Notes: generated by a model from the letters alone, not told the origin. Shown: positions 6,755 through 14,972, numbered from the stretch's first letter. The stretch is 23,560 bases of DNA from Oscillospiraceae bacterium (GCA_009785875.1 WQUF01000249.1:1-23560), one strand, 5' to 3'. Numbers and translations are program-made.

Positions 6755-7792
6755 ATGGATGTCCTATTTAATAAAATCGAGAAAATCATTTTATTTTTTA
6801 TAATATATACTGTGATTTTTTATTTATTTGTGTATACCCTTAAATATTCTCTGCCTTTTGTACTAGCCATCATATTTTCGCAAGCATTATTAAAACCAAC
6901 TCGAATTTTAATTAAAAAATTTAAATTAAAATCGCACATTGCGTCCCTTATAACTACTTTGATTTTTGTAATACTAGTTGCTTTTATTTTATTCCTTTTA
7001 ATTTCCAAATTGGTATCTCAATCATTGATGCTATACAGAGCAAGCGTTCAATTTTTTGCGGATAATACTGAAAACATTAACAATATATGGCTCAAAACAA
7101 TCGAATACTATAGAACTTTTGATGAGCAAATACTGAGTCATCTACCGGATATGTCTTCTTTAATAAAGACTTTCACAGACAACTTTGCTCGAGTTCCTGG
7201 AATCCTGAAGGATTTTATATTTAATATTCCTTCATTTTTAATGGTCGTTTTATTTACTTTACTCGCTACTTATTTTCTTACTGATATATCAGTTAGCGCA
7301 AAATTAAAATTTTATACTGCATTTCCAGATATGGAGAACTCCAATTTATTGCATGTACTAAAAGAGACTAGAAAGATGTTTTTCAATTATGTTAGATCTT
7401 TTTTAACTGTCATTGGCATAACATTTCTTGAGTGTTTAACTTTGCTCTCAATATTTAGAGTGAATAATGCTTTTATAATTGCAGTCTTAACTGCTATAGC
7501 TGATTTTTTGCCGGTAATTGGTGTTGGTTCTGTATTAATAAGTACTGGATTGATATTTTTAATTACTGGAAATACTACAACTTCAATTTTTGTCTTTGTT
7601 ACTTATGGTATAGTCATTATATCAAGGCAAATTTTTGAGCCAAAAATAATATCTTCATCCATAGGTGTAAATCCTGTTGCTATACTAGCGGCTATTTTCA
7701 TTGGTCTTAAACTTGATGGAATTGTAGGAATGTTTTATCTAATATTTTTTGTTGTAGGGTTCACTATTTTAAGAAAAGTTGAAGTCATATAA
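6755..7792 (+). CDS. ytvI: AI-2E/PerM-family membrane protein, YtvI-like
   Basis: 345 residues, with hydrophobic helices near 10-30, 34-50, 62-87, 153-176, 212-235, 238-285 and 305-340. A soluble segment near 90-150 separates the N-terminal and C-terminal halves. The C-terminal region with FLPVIGVGSVLI, RQIFEPKIISSSIGVNPVAIL and GLKLDGIVGMF is typical of AI-2E/PerM transporters. The N-terminal form resembles the sporulation membrane protein YtvI. The substrate is unknown. The start at ATG 6755 has AAAGG at 8 nt. It is the only gene in the window transcribed toward oriC, hence head-on with the fork. It is monocistronic and ends at a shared terminator. The family is firm; the YtvI assignment is less so. 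Confidence 0.8.
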   Translation: MDVLFNKIEKIILFFIIYTVIFYLFVYTLKYSLPFVLAIIFSQALLKPTRILIKKFKLKSHIASLITTLIFVILVAFILFLLISKLVSQSLMLYRASVQFFADNTENINNIWLKTIEYYRTFDEQILSHLPDMSSLIKTFTDNFARVPGILKDFIFNIPSFLMVVLFTLLATYFLTDISVSAKLKFYTAFPDMENSNLLHVLKETRKMFFNYVRSFLTVIGITFLECLTLLSIFRVNNAFIIAVLTAIADFLPVIGVGSVLISTGLIFLITGNTTTSIFVFVTYGIVIISRQIFEPKIISSSIGVNPVAILAAIFIGLKLDGIVGMFYLIFFVVGFTILRKVEVI

Positions 7793-7806
7793 ATAAAAAT
7801 TCAAAT

Positions 7807-7844
7807 AGCTGCTAAAATTTTAAGTGAATAGCAGCTTCTTTTTT
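7807..7844. terminator. Terminator between convergent ytvI and parB
   Basis: Arms AGCTGCTA (7807-7814) and TAGCAGCT (7829-7836) with a 14-nt loop are followed on the plus strand by TCTTTTTTT. On the minus strand the stem is followed by a weaker T-rich stretch, so it probably stops both genes. Confidence 0.85.
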
Positions 7845-8707
7845 TATCCTAAGTTGATGATATCTAAAATCCTGTTTAAATCCTCCTTAGTATAATATTC
7901 TATCATTATCTTTCCTCTATCATTATTATCTTTTATAGATATCTTCGTTCCAAATTTATTTTCCAGGGAATTGATAATCTCACTAATATATATGTCGTTA
8001 TTTGGTTTTGTTTTTTTTCTTTCAGTTTTTTCATTTGATTCCTCATTTAAAGATTTAACCAGGTTTTCAGCTTGTCTTACATTTAATCCCTCTTTAATGA
8101 TCTTTTTTGCATAGTCTACTTGCACAGCTTTATCTTCTATTCCTGCTAAAGATCTACCATGCCCTTCAGAAATGAGGTCATCTCTTATGTATTGTTGAAT
8201 AGTTTCATCTAACTTTAATAATCTCATAGAATTGGTTATAGCTACTCTCGATTTGCCTAATTTTTCTGACAATTCCTCTTGAGTTACATTTAAATCTTCT
8301 ATCAATTTTTTATAAGCACCTGCTTCTTCAATTGGATTTAAATCATCTCTCTGTATGTTTTCAATCAATGATATTTGCAAAATCTTATCTTCTGAAACAT
8401 CCATGATAACAGCAGGAATTTCTCTAAGCCCAATCTGCATTGCTGCTCTCCATCTTCTTTCACCGGCTATTATTTCATATGTATCATCTAGTTTTCTAAG
8501 CACAACAGGCTGTATGATTCCATATTCTTTTATAGATGCAGCTAACTCCCTTATCTTGCTCTCATCCATAGACTTTCTCGGCTGATTTGCATTCGGCTTT
8601 ATGAGATTTATATCAATGGTAATGCTATCTTTATTAGTATTTTCTTCAACATTGCTTGGAAGCAGAGCACCAAGGCCTTTTCCAAGACCAAACTTTTTAC
8701 TTGGCAA
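7844..8707 (-). CDS. parB: Chromosome partitioning protein ParB (Spo0J)
   Basis: CTP-dependent DNA clamp that loads at parS, spreads and loads condensin. The N-terminal GLGKGLGALL engages ParA. The CTP-binding/ParB box GERRWRAA is at 82-89 and ENIQRDDLNPIEEA starts at about 116. The helix-turn-helix QEELSEKLGKSRVAITNSMRL follows at about 143-163, and a C-terminal dimerization domain ends at residue 287. The start is TTG at 8707 with AAGGAG 9 nt upstream; no in-frame ATG precedes the conserved N-terminus. It overlaps the end of parA by 11 nt. A perfect parS lies about 0.9 kb away at the end of rsmG. Confidence 0.96.
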   Translation of the reverse strand: MPSKKFGLGKGLGALLPSNVEENTNKDSITIDINLIKPNANQPRKSMDESKIRELAASIKEYGIIQPVVLRKLDDTYEIIAGERRWRAAMQIGLREIPAVIMDVSEDKILQISLIENIQRDDLNPIEEAGAYKKLIEDLNVTQEELSEKLGKSRVAITNSMRLLKLDETIQQYIRDDLISEGHGRSLAGIEDKAVQVDYAKKIIKEGLNVRQAENLVKSLNEESNEKTERKKTKPNNDIYISEIINSLENKFGTKISIKDNNDRGKIMIEYYTKEDLNRILDIINLG

Positions 8708-9482
8708 TCCTCACAACTCCTTTGCTCTTTGATATAAATTCATTGGAAAATTTTGAAAATGCATCTGCGCCTTTGCATTTATCGTCATATAGCATAATAG
8801 GCACTCCATGGCTTGGACACTCTGCTAATCTGATATTCCGAGGTATTAGAGTATCATAAAGCTTTTCTTTAAAATACTTTTTCACTTCATTAGCTACTTC
8901 CACATTTAGTCTCACTCTTCCATCAAACATATTTAATAATACACCTTCCACATAAAGATCAGGATTTAATGACTTCTTAACTACATCAATAGTGTTCATC
9001 AATTCACCAACGCCTTCAAGAGCATAGTATTCGCATTGGATTGGAATTAAGACCGAATTTGAAGCCACTAAAGCATTTAAACTTAAAACTCCAAGAGACG
9101 GTGGACAATCTATCATGACATAATCGTAAAAATTATTAACTTTTTTTAATTTGTTTTTTAAAATAAATTCTCTATTTGGCATATTAACTAATTCAACCTC
9201 AGCCCCTGCAAGCTCTATGTTTGATGGAACAATATATAAATTCTCGACAATTGGTGACTTAACCACTAAATCATTAACTTCAAGATCAGAAGTTAATAAT
9301 TCATATGATGATAATTTTAAATTTGCTTTTTCAATTCCAAAGCCACTTGTAGAATTACCTTGTGGATCGATATCTACTGCTAATACTCTAAGCCCATTCA
9401 AGGCAAGTTCAGATGCTAAATTAATATTTATTGTTGTTTTTCCCACTCCACCTTTTTGATTAAACACTGAAACAATCTTCAA
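8697..9482 (-). CDS. parA: Chromosome partitioning ATPase ParA (Soj)
   Basis: Deviant Walker A ATPase of the MinD/ParA family. It binds DNA nonspecifically as an ATP dimer, is stimulated by ParB and, in B. subtilis, also modulates DnaA. The deviant P-loop is KGGVGKTT (10-17), followed by DIDPQGNSTSGFG and DYVMIDCPPSLG. At 261 residues it matches chromosomal Soj, without the extra N-terminal domain of plasmid ParA. The start is TTG at 9482 with AGAGGTG 7 nt upstream. A promoter lies at 9511-9538. It forms an operon with parB. Confidence 0.96.
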   Translation of the reverse strand: MKIVSVFNQKGGVGKTTININLASELALNGLRVLAVDIDPQGNSTSGFGIEKANLKLSSYELLTSDLEVNDLVVKSPIVENLYIVPSNIELAGAEVELVNMPNREFILKNKLKKVNNFYDYVMIDCPPSLGVLSLNALVASNSVLIPIQCEYYALEGVGELMNTIDVVKKSLNPDLYVEGVLLNMFDGRVRLNVEVANEVKKYFKEKLYDTLIPRNIRLAECPSHGVPIMLYDDKCKGADAFSKFSNEFISKSKGVVRIAK

Positions 9483-9510
9483 AATTCTTCACCTCTCATG
9501 TTATAGTTAT

Positions 9511-9538
9511 ATTATATATGTTACCACATATTTTTCAA
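9511..9538 (-). promoter_or_regulatory. Promoter of parA-parB
   Basis: The -35 TTGAAA (9538-9533) and -10 TATAAT (9516-9511) are separated by 16 bp. The expected start is near 9504, about 22 nt before the TTG start. A 15-bp palindrome (GAATTGT-T-ACAATTC, 9563-9577) sits about 25 bp upstream of the -35. Confidence 0.65.
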
Positions 9539-9581
9539 TGTTAATTTATGCTTAACTCAAGAGAATTGTTACAATTCATAA

Positions 9582-9615
9582 AAAAATATTTGTTTCACGT
9601 GAAACAAATATTTTT
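9582..9615 (-). terminator. Intrinsic terminator of rsmG built around parS
   Basis: A perfect 34-bp palindrome with 17-bp arms is centred on parS. On the minus strand its end runs into seven T residues, giving a strong stem followed by a T tract directly after the rsmG stop. It separates the rsmG operon from the parA promoter. Confidence 0.7.
9591..9606. other. parS: parS centromere site (perfect 16-mer)
   Basis: TGTTTCACGTGAAACA is identical to the B. subtilis parS consensus bound by Spo0J/ParB. It lies 0.9 kb from parB and about 6.5 kb from oriC. The left half contains the last codons and the TGA stop of rsmG (9597-9595). It is the centre of a larger 34-bp perfect palindrome (9582-9615). 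Confidence 0.97.
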
Positions 9616-10317
9616 ACCTATAAGTTTTGGTTTTCTAGGATACTTTGTCGGTGTGTTCTTTATCTTTTCAATCACTAAAACATTATGCCTATATTCCGAA
9701 TTCTCAATCACAACTTCTTTCACACAGTTTATCTTCCCACCAAGAATATCTATATTTAAGCTCGCATATTTTATTTCATCATATATAGAAGGTCCTTTTA
9801 ACGCAATAAAATATCCTCCTTTTTTCACAAGAGGTAAGCATATTTCACTCAAAAGGCTCAAGTTACCCACTGCTCTTGATACAACTCCATCATATTTTTC
9901 TCTAAACTCTAAATCCTTGCATATATTTTCTGCCCTTTCGTGCATGGATACACAATTATCCAGCTTTAATGATGATGTCACTTCTTTTAAAAAATTTACC
10001 TTCTTTAAAGTAGAATCAACTAAAGTGAGATTGATATTTTCATTTGCAATCTTCATAGGTATTCCAGGAAAGCCAGCTCCAGTTCCAATATCTATTATAT
10101 TCCTCATTTTAAGAAGAGGCTCAAATTTAAATATTTTTAAAGAATCAATAAAATGTTTCTGAACTATATCTTTTTTATCTGTAATCGATGTTAAATTTAT
10201 TACTGAATTCCAATCTAGTATTAAATTTAAGTATTTGTAAAACATATCATATTTTTTCATAGTAAAATCTAGACCTATATCCTTAAATGCTGATTTTAAA
10301 ATATCATAGAATTCTAT
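9595..10317 (-). CDS. rsmG: 16S rRNA (guanine-527-N7) methyltransferase RsmG, probable AUA start
   Basis: S-adenosylmethionine-dependent methylase of G527 in 16S rRNA; its loss gives low-level streptomycin resistance. Conserved features are WNSVINLTSITDKKDIVQKHF, the SAM loop IDIGTGAGFPGIPMKI and the end KNTPTKYPRKP. The first in-frame ATG (10260) would give only 221 residues and lose the N-terminal helix found in the family. The frame is open upstream and encodes xEFYDILKSAFKDIGLDF, matching the start of clostridial RsmG (MEF-x-DILK). The codon where Met is expected is ATA (10317-10315), 8 nt after AAGGGAAGG. I infer initiation at AUA, giving 240 residues; a mutated start or base error is the alternative. 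The gene follows mnmG closely and ends inside parS. Confidence 0.93.
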   Translation of the reverse strand: MEFYDILKSAFKDIGLDFTMKKYDMFYKYLNLILDWNSVINLTSITDKKDIVQKHFIDSLKIFKFEPLLKMRNIIDIGTGAGFPGIPMKIANENINLTLVDSTLKKVNFLKEVTSSLKLDNCVSMHERAENICKDLEFREKYDGVVSRAVGNLSLLSEICLPLVKKGGYFIALKGPSIYDEIKYASLNIDILGGKINCVKEVVIENSEYRHNVLVIEKIKNTPTKYPRKPKLIGKNICFT

Positions 10318-10318
10318 T

Positions 10319-12196
10319 TTAAAAACCTTCCCTTCTCAGTCGCTCTAAGTATATTAAGAGTGCTGTAATATCTGCAGGAGAAACTCCTGAAATTCTTGAT
10401 GCCTGACCTAAATTTTTTGGTCTAAATTTTGTAAGCTTCTGTACTGCTTCGATCCTCAAATTCTTCACACCAGAATAATCTATATCCTCAGGAATTTTCC
10501 TGGATTCGATTTTTTTAAACTGTTCAACCTGCTCTAATTGCTTATAGATATATCCTTCATATTTTGCAATAGTATTGATCTCATTTATTACATCCTTTGG
10601 CATTTTTGTTTTATTTAGATCAAAATCCGAGAGTAAAGAGTAGTTAAGCTCAGGTCTTTTAATTAAGTCGTAAAAAGAAATTGGAATTTTAAGCGGTGAA
10701 GATGATAACTCTTCTAATTTTTCATTTACTTCCTTTTTATTATATATGACTAAACTCTTTAATCTATCCAGCTCTGACTCTATTTTTTGTTTTCTACCTG
10801 CAAATTTTTTATATCTATCTTCTTTAACAAGTCCAATCTCATATCCCTTTTGAGTCAACCTTAAATCTGCATTATCTTGTCTCAATAAAAGTCTGTATTC
10901 AGCTCTTGAAGTCATCATTCTATAAGGTTCGTTTGTACCTTTTGTTGTCAAGTCATCTATTAACACACCTATATATCCATCGGCTCTGCTCAATTCAAAC
11001 GGTTCCCGACCTTTAATCTTTAGAGCAGCATTTATACCTGCAACCAGTCCTTGTGAAGCAGCTTCTTCATATCCAGATGTACCATTAAATTGTCCACAAG
11101 AATATAGTCCATCTATATTTTTAAATTCTAGCGTTGTATTTAATTCTTGAGGATCAATACAATCATATTCTATTGCATATGCATATCTAATAATCTGAAT
11201 ATTTTCAAGTCCAGGAACAGATCTATACATTTTTTCTTGAACATCTATGGGCATTGAACTTGACATCCCCCCAATATACATCTCATTAGTATCTTCACCT
11301 TCCGGCTCGATGAAAATCTGATGAGTCTCTTTATCTGGAAATCTCATAAATTTATCTTCTATAGATGGACAGTACCTTGTTCCCACTCCTTCAATCAATC
11401 CATTATACATTGGAGCTCTATGTATATTATCTAATATTATTTTTTTAGTTAGAGGAGTAGTATAACCTAAATAACACAAAACCTGTTCTCTACTTAATTC
11501 ATCATTTAAAAAAGAAAAAGGAGTCACAACATTATCCCCATGCTGTGGACTAAATTTTGAATAATCTATTGTTTTTCCATTCACCCTGGCTGGAGTTCCA
11601 GTCTTAAACCTTCTAACTTTAATCCCTAATCTCTCTAAAGAATATCTTAAGTCTTTAGAAGAGCTTAATCCGCTTGGACCTCCTTCAAAAGATACCTCTC
11701 CAATGATTATACGTCCATTTAAAAAAGTCCCAGTTGCTATGATGACGCTTTTGCTCTCATACATAACCTTAGTCCTGGTAATCACACCACATATTTTTTT
11801 CCCCTTTGCGACTATTTCCACAACTTCATCCTGGTGCAAATATAAATTTTCAGTATTCTCAAGAATCTTTTTCATTTCTGTAGAATATCTATGCTTATCA
11901 GCTTGCGCCCGTAAAGAATGAACTGCAGGCCCTTTAGAGGTATTTAAAAGCTTCGATTGAATAAATGTCTTATCGATATTAACTCCCATCTCCCCACCGA
12001 GAGCATCAATTTCTCTTACAAGATGCCCTTTTGCTGTCCCACCAATATTAGGATTACAAGGCATAAGCGCAACAGTGTCCATGTTCAATGAAAACAATAA
12101 TGTTTTACATCCAAGCCTTGACGATGCAAGAGCAGCTTCACAACCCGCATGGCCTGCACCAATGACAATTACATCATATTTTTCATCTGAATTCAA
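10319..12196 (-). CDS. mnmG: tRNA uridine 5-carboxymethylaminomethyl modification enzyme MnmG (GidA)
   Basis: FAD-dependent subunit of the MnmE-MnmG complex that modifies the wobble uridine of certain tRNAs. The dinucleotide-binding motif VIGAGHAGCEAALASSRLG is at the N-terminus, followed by MPCNPNIGGTAKGHLVREIDALGG. The middle region has FKTGTPARV and GLYSCGQFNGTSGYEEAASQGL. The C-terminal helical domain ends AVQKLTKFRPKNLGQASRISGVSPADITALLIYLE. At 625 residues it is full length. The start is TTG at 12196 with AGGTGAT just upstream. It follows mnmE by 8 nt, as in most bacteria, so the two partners are made together. Confidence 0.98.
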   Translation of the reverse strand: MNSDEKYDVIVIGAGHAGCEAALASSRLGCKTLLFSLNMDTVALMPCNPNIGGTAKGHLVREIDALGGEMGVNIDKTFIQSKLLNTSKGPAVHSLRAQADKHRYSTEMKKILENTENLYLHQDEVVEIVAKGKKICGVITRTKVMYESKSVIIATGTFLNGRIIIGEVSFEGGPSGLSSSKDLRYSLERLGIKVRRFKTGTPARVNGKTIDYSKFSPQHGDNVVTPFSFLNDELSREQVLCYLGYTTPLTKKIILDNIHRAPMYNGLIEGVGTRYCPSIEDKFMRFPDKETHQIFIEPEGEDTNEMYIGGMSSSMPIDVQEKMYRSVPGLENIQIIRYAYAIEYDCIDPQELNTTLEFKNIDGLYSCGQFNGTSGYEEAASQGLVAGINAALKIKGREPFELSRADGYIGVLIDDLTTKGTNEPYRMMTSRAEYRLLLRQDNADLRLTQKGYEIGLVKEDRYKKFAGRKQKIESELDRLKSLVIYNKKEVNEKLEELSSSPLKIPISFYDLIKRPELNYSLLSDFDLNKTKMPKDVINEINTIAKYEGYIYKQLEQVEQFKKIESRKIPEDIDYSGVKNLRIEAVQKLTKFRPKNLGQASRISGVSPADITALLIYLERLRREGF

Positions 12197-12204
12197 ATAA
12201 TCAC

Positions 12205-13560
12205 CTACTTACCCAAACAAAATTTTGAAAAAATTTCATCAATTATATTTTCATTTAAAGTATCGCCACTTATCTCTCCTAAAATACTCCAAGAATTTCT
12301 TAAATCTATCGATACTAAATCAATAGGATATTTATTCAAAAGCGTCTCTTTAGCACAATTTAGTTGAGCAAGTCCTCTAATCAATATATCAGCATGTCTT
12401 TTATTTGTGATGTCGGTACCACCGTACTTTATCTCCTTGTTTAAAAATAAATTATAAATCTTATCCTTTAATGCGTTAATTCCAATATGCTCTTTTGCAG
12501 ATATGTAAACTATATCTTTTTCATCGTTGTAAACTTTGCTAAGTAAATCACATTTATTCATAACTAAAATATGTTTTTTTAAGCTAATATAATCTAGAAT
12601 AATTATATCTTCGTCTGTCATCCCTTCGCTAGCATCTAATACGAATAAAACCAAATCACTCTCATCTATTTTTTTCTTAGCAACATTAACTCCTATTTTC
12701 TCAACCACATCTTTTGTTTCCCGGAGTCCTGCTGTATCGATAATCTTTATCAAAAGTCCATTTATATTTAACAATTCCTCAATAGCATCTCTCGTTGTTC
12801 CAGGTATATCGGTGACAATAGCTCTTTCTTCGTTTAATAACACATTTAACAAAGATGATTTACCAACATTTGGTTTGCCTATTATAGAAACCTTAATTCC
12901 CTCTCTGATTACCTTACCAAATTCAAAAGACTTTATGAGAGCATCTATTTTATCAGCCAAAATAGAAATATCACAAAGAAGTTTTTCGGAAGCGATCTCT
13001 TCCATATCATCTTCAGGAAAATCTACAATAGCCTCGATATGAGCTATGAAAGATAATATCTCTGCTCTTATAAGTTTTATTTCATCGTTAATGCTTCCAA
13101 GCGATTGTTTCATTGCTGAATCCATGGATAAATCTGTCTTAGATATTATTATATCCTGAATAGCTTCAGCCTGTGTTAAGTCGATTCTTCCGTTTAAAAA
13201 GGCACGTTTTGTAAACTCACCTGGTTCAGCAAGCCTTGCACCATTTTTTATGACTTCTTTCACGATTTTATCAGCAGCTATAATTCCACCATGGCAATTA
13301 ATTTCTACAACATCCTCGGCAGTATAGCTTTTAGGGGATCTCATATAAGACACCAATACCTCATCTATTACATTTTCATTATCAACAATAAATCCATATT
13401 TTATAGTATATGGCTTAAATTCCTCTATAGTTCCGAATTTTTTGTTTCTAAAAATTTTAAATAATATACCTAGTGAATGAGCACCAGATAACCTGATAAT
13501 TGAAATCCCAGATTCTCCTATTTGCGTTGCAATAGCACAAATGGTATCAAAATCTCTCAA
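12205..13560 (-). CDS. mnmE: tRNA modification GTPase MnmE (TrmE)
   Basis: GTPase and folate-binding partner of MnmG. The N-terminal domain begins FDTICAIATQIGESGISIIRLSG. The helical domain surrounds the G domain, which has G1 GKPNVGKSS (228-236), G2 DIPGTTRD (251-258), G3 DTAG (275-278) and G4 NKCD (335-338). The protein ends in the required CxGK motif as CLGK (448-451), whose cysteine is needed for the modification. The start is TTG at 13560, with a strong AAGGGAGGT 6 nt upstream. A weak terminator hairpin at the end of jag precedes it, so its transcription may be partly separate from the upstream cluster. Confidence 0.98.
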   Translation of the reverse strand: MRDFDTICAIATQIGESGISIIRLSGAHSLGILFKIFRNKKFGTIEEFKPYTIKYGFIVDNENVIDEVLVSYMRSPKSYTAEDVVEINCHGGIIAADKIVKEVIKNGARLAEPGEFTKRAFLNGRIDLTQAEAIQDIIISKTDLSMDSAMKQSLGSINDEIKLIRAEILSFIAHIEAIVDFPEDDMEEIASEKLLCDISILADKIDALIKSFEFGKVIREGIKVSIIGKPNVGKSSLLNVLLNEERAIVTDIPGTTRDAIEELLNINGLLIKIIDTAGLRETKDVVEKIGVNVAKKKIDESDLVLFVLDASEGMTDEDIIILDYISLKKHILVMNKCDLLSKVYNDEKDIVYISAKEHIGINALKDKIYNLFLNKEIKYGGTDITNKRHADILIRGLAQLNCAKETLLNKYPIDLVSIDLRNSWSILGEISGDTLNENIIDEIFSKFCLGK

Positions 13561-13584
13561 TATATTACCTCCCTTACAATCAAC

Positions 13585-13613
13585 TTAAAAAAAGAAAGCT
13601 ATTAAGCTTTCTT
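13585..13613 (-). terminator. Terminator or attenuator overlapping the jag stop codon
   Basis: On the minus strand AAGAAAGCT (13613-13605), loop TAAT and AGCTTTCTT (13600-13592) form a 9-bp stem followed by a T run (13591-13585). The 5' arm is the last three codons of jag and the loop contains its TAA stop. The stem is AT-rich, so readthrough into mnmE is plausible. Confidence 0.7.
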
Positions 13614-14228
13614 ATACTCAACAATTACTCTTCTATTCGGCTCTTCACCTTCACTATAAGTTATTATATTAGGCAACTCTTGCAAAGAGGAATGAATTAT
13701 ACGCCTCTCATACGGGTTCATAGGTTCAAATCTCTGAGGTTTTTTGTATTTTTTAGCATTATCAGCAAACTTAATTGCCAATCTCTTTAAAGTCTCTTCT
13801 CTCTTCATCCTATAGTTTTCTATATCAAGTATCACTCGCTTAAACTCTTCAGTATTATCTTTGTTTATAACTAAACTGACTAAATATTGCATTGAATCTA
13901 AAGTATCTCCATGATGTCCAATTAAGAGAGCCATATTTGGAGATACCACATTTATGTATAAAGTATCGCCTTTTTCATTTATTTTAATTTCAGCTTTAAT
14001 CTTCATGGCATCTAAAATATTTCTTAAAAAAAATTTAGCTTCAAGTACAAAATCCTTTTTAACAGTGACTTTAACCCGAGCAGGTTTAACACCAATTAAG
14101 TTAAAAAGTCCCCTGCTCCCTTCTTCAATCACATCAATATCTACTTTATCCCTTGTCAAGTTTAATTCTTTGAGAGCACTTTCAACAGCATCTTCCACTG
14201 TTCTACCTGTCATTTCAATTACTTTCAT
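13602..14228 (-). CDS. jag: RNA-binding protein Jag/KhpB (EloR)
   Basis: 208 residues in three parts: a Jag_N domain (about 1-52, with GRTVEDAVESALKELNL), a type II KH domain with GHHG at 104-107 (LLIGHHGDTLDSMQYL), and an R3H domain with ERRIIHSSL near 174-182. It binds RNA together with KhpA; in streptococci it controls cell elongation. The KH loop has two histidines (GHHG), while basic or aromatic residues are more common at those positions. The start is ATG at 14228. It lies directly downstream of yidC as in most Firmicutes. Its last codons form the 5' arm of a terminator. Confidence 0.95.
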   Translation of the reverse strand: MKVIEMTGRTVEDAVESALKELNLTRDKVDIDVIEEGSRGLFNLIGVKPARVKVTVKKDFVLEAKFFLRNILDAMKIKAEIKINEKGDTLYINVVSPNMALLIGHHGDTLDSMQYLVSLVINKDNTEEFKRVILDIENYRMKREETLKRLAIKFADNAKKYKKPQRFEPMNPYERRIIHSSLQELPNIITYSEGEEPNRRVIVEYKKA

Positions 14229-14249
14229 AAAAAATACTAACCCCCAATG

Positions 14250-14972
14250 TTAAATTGTTTTCTTTTTCAGTTCTTCTCTATCTACCATCCATTTAATAAT
14301 ATAATTTTGAGCTATATAAAGCAAATTACTAATAAAATAATAAAGAACAAATGATTGATTAGTTACAAAACAAAAATAAGCTATAAAAACAGTAAAGGAT
14401 AAATTCATTATTTTGGGATCTATTCCACCTTCAACTTTTCCAGTTTTAGGATTTCTTTGAGGTTGGGGCTGCGTTTGCGCACTTGATTTAGTCATTAAGT
14501 ACTGAGTGATAATAGTAAGCACTGGCATAATAAAATATGTAAAATCAGTATAATTTTTACTTAAAGTACCATTTAAACTTTTTATAAAGAGAAATCCTAT
14601 ATTATCTAATATTGGTAAATTCCTAAAAGCAGCAAACATAGCTATCATAAAAGGAAATTGAAGAAGCATAGGTATACATCCACCTAAAGGGTTAATACCA
14701 TTTTTTTTATATAAATCCATGGTCTCTTTTTGGAGTTTTTGCGGATCATTCTTATATTTATCCTGAAGTATTTTAACTTCCGGTTGAACTTTAGAAGTTT
14801 TCATCATTGATTTTGTACCGTTTAATTGTAATGGAAATAAGATAATCCTAACAATAATTGTAAAAAATATTATTGCAAGACCGTATGTAATGTTGTCATT
14901 TTTAATAAACATGTCAAGAAAATTATAAAGACTAGTCAAAGCAGAAGTCATAAATGTATTTAAAAAGCCCAA
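14250..14972 (-). CDS. yidC: Membrane protein insertase YidC/OxaI
   Basis: Inserts and folds inner-membrane proteins with or without Sec. The 240 residues are the short Gram-positive form. A first helix (about 28-49) carries the hydrophilic-groove Arg in FFTIIVRIILFPLQL. The charged cytoplasmic loop KSMMKTSKVQPEVKILQDKYKNDP is followed by helices with GINPLGGCIPMLLQFP, then further membrane segments, and a basic tail, VDREELKKKTI. No lipobox cysteine is seen at the N-terminus, unlike B. subtilis SpoIIIJ. The start is TTG at 14972 with AGGAGG 7 nt upstream. It lies between yidD and jag. Confidence 0.96.
   Translation of the reverse strand: MGFLNTFMTSALTSLYNFLDMFIKNDNITYGLAIIFFTIIVRIILFPLQLNGTKSMMKTSKVQPEVKILQDKYKNDPQKLQKETMDLYKKNGINPLGGCIPMLLQFPFMIAMFAAFRNLPILDNIGFLFIKSLNGTLSKNYTDFTYFIMPVLTIITQYLMTKSSAQTQPQPQRNPKTGKVEGGIDPKIMNLSFTVFIAYFCFVTNQSFVLYYFISNLLYIAQNYIIKWMVDREELKKKTI

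Noticed and set aside
9548..10162. 204-codon plus-strand frame opposite rsmG
   Set aside because: It is the antisense of a clearly conserved methyltransferase, begins in the intergenic palindromes and has no recognizable domain. It is a shadow frame of AT-rich DNA.
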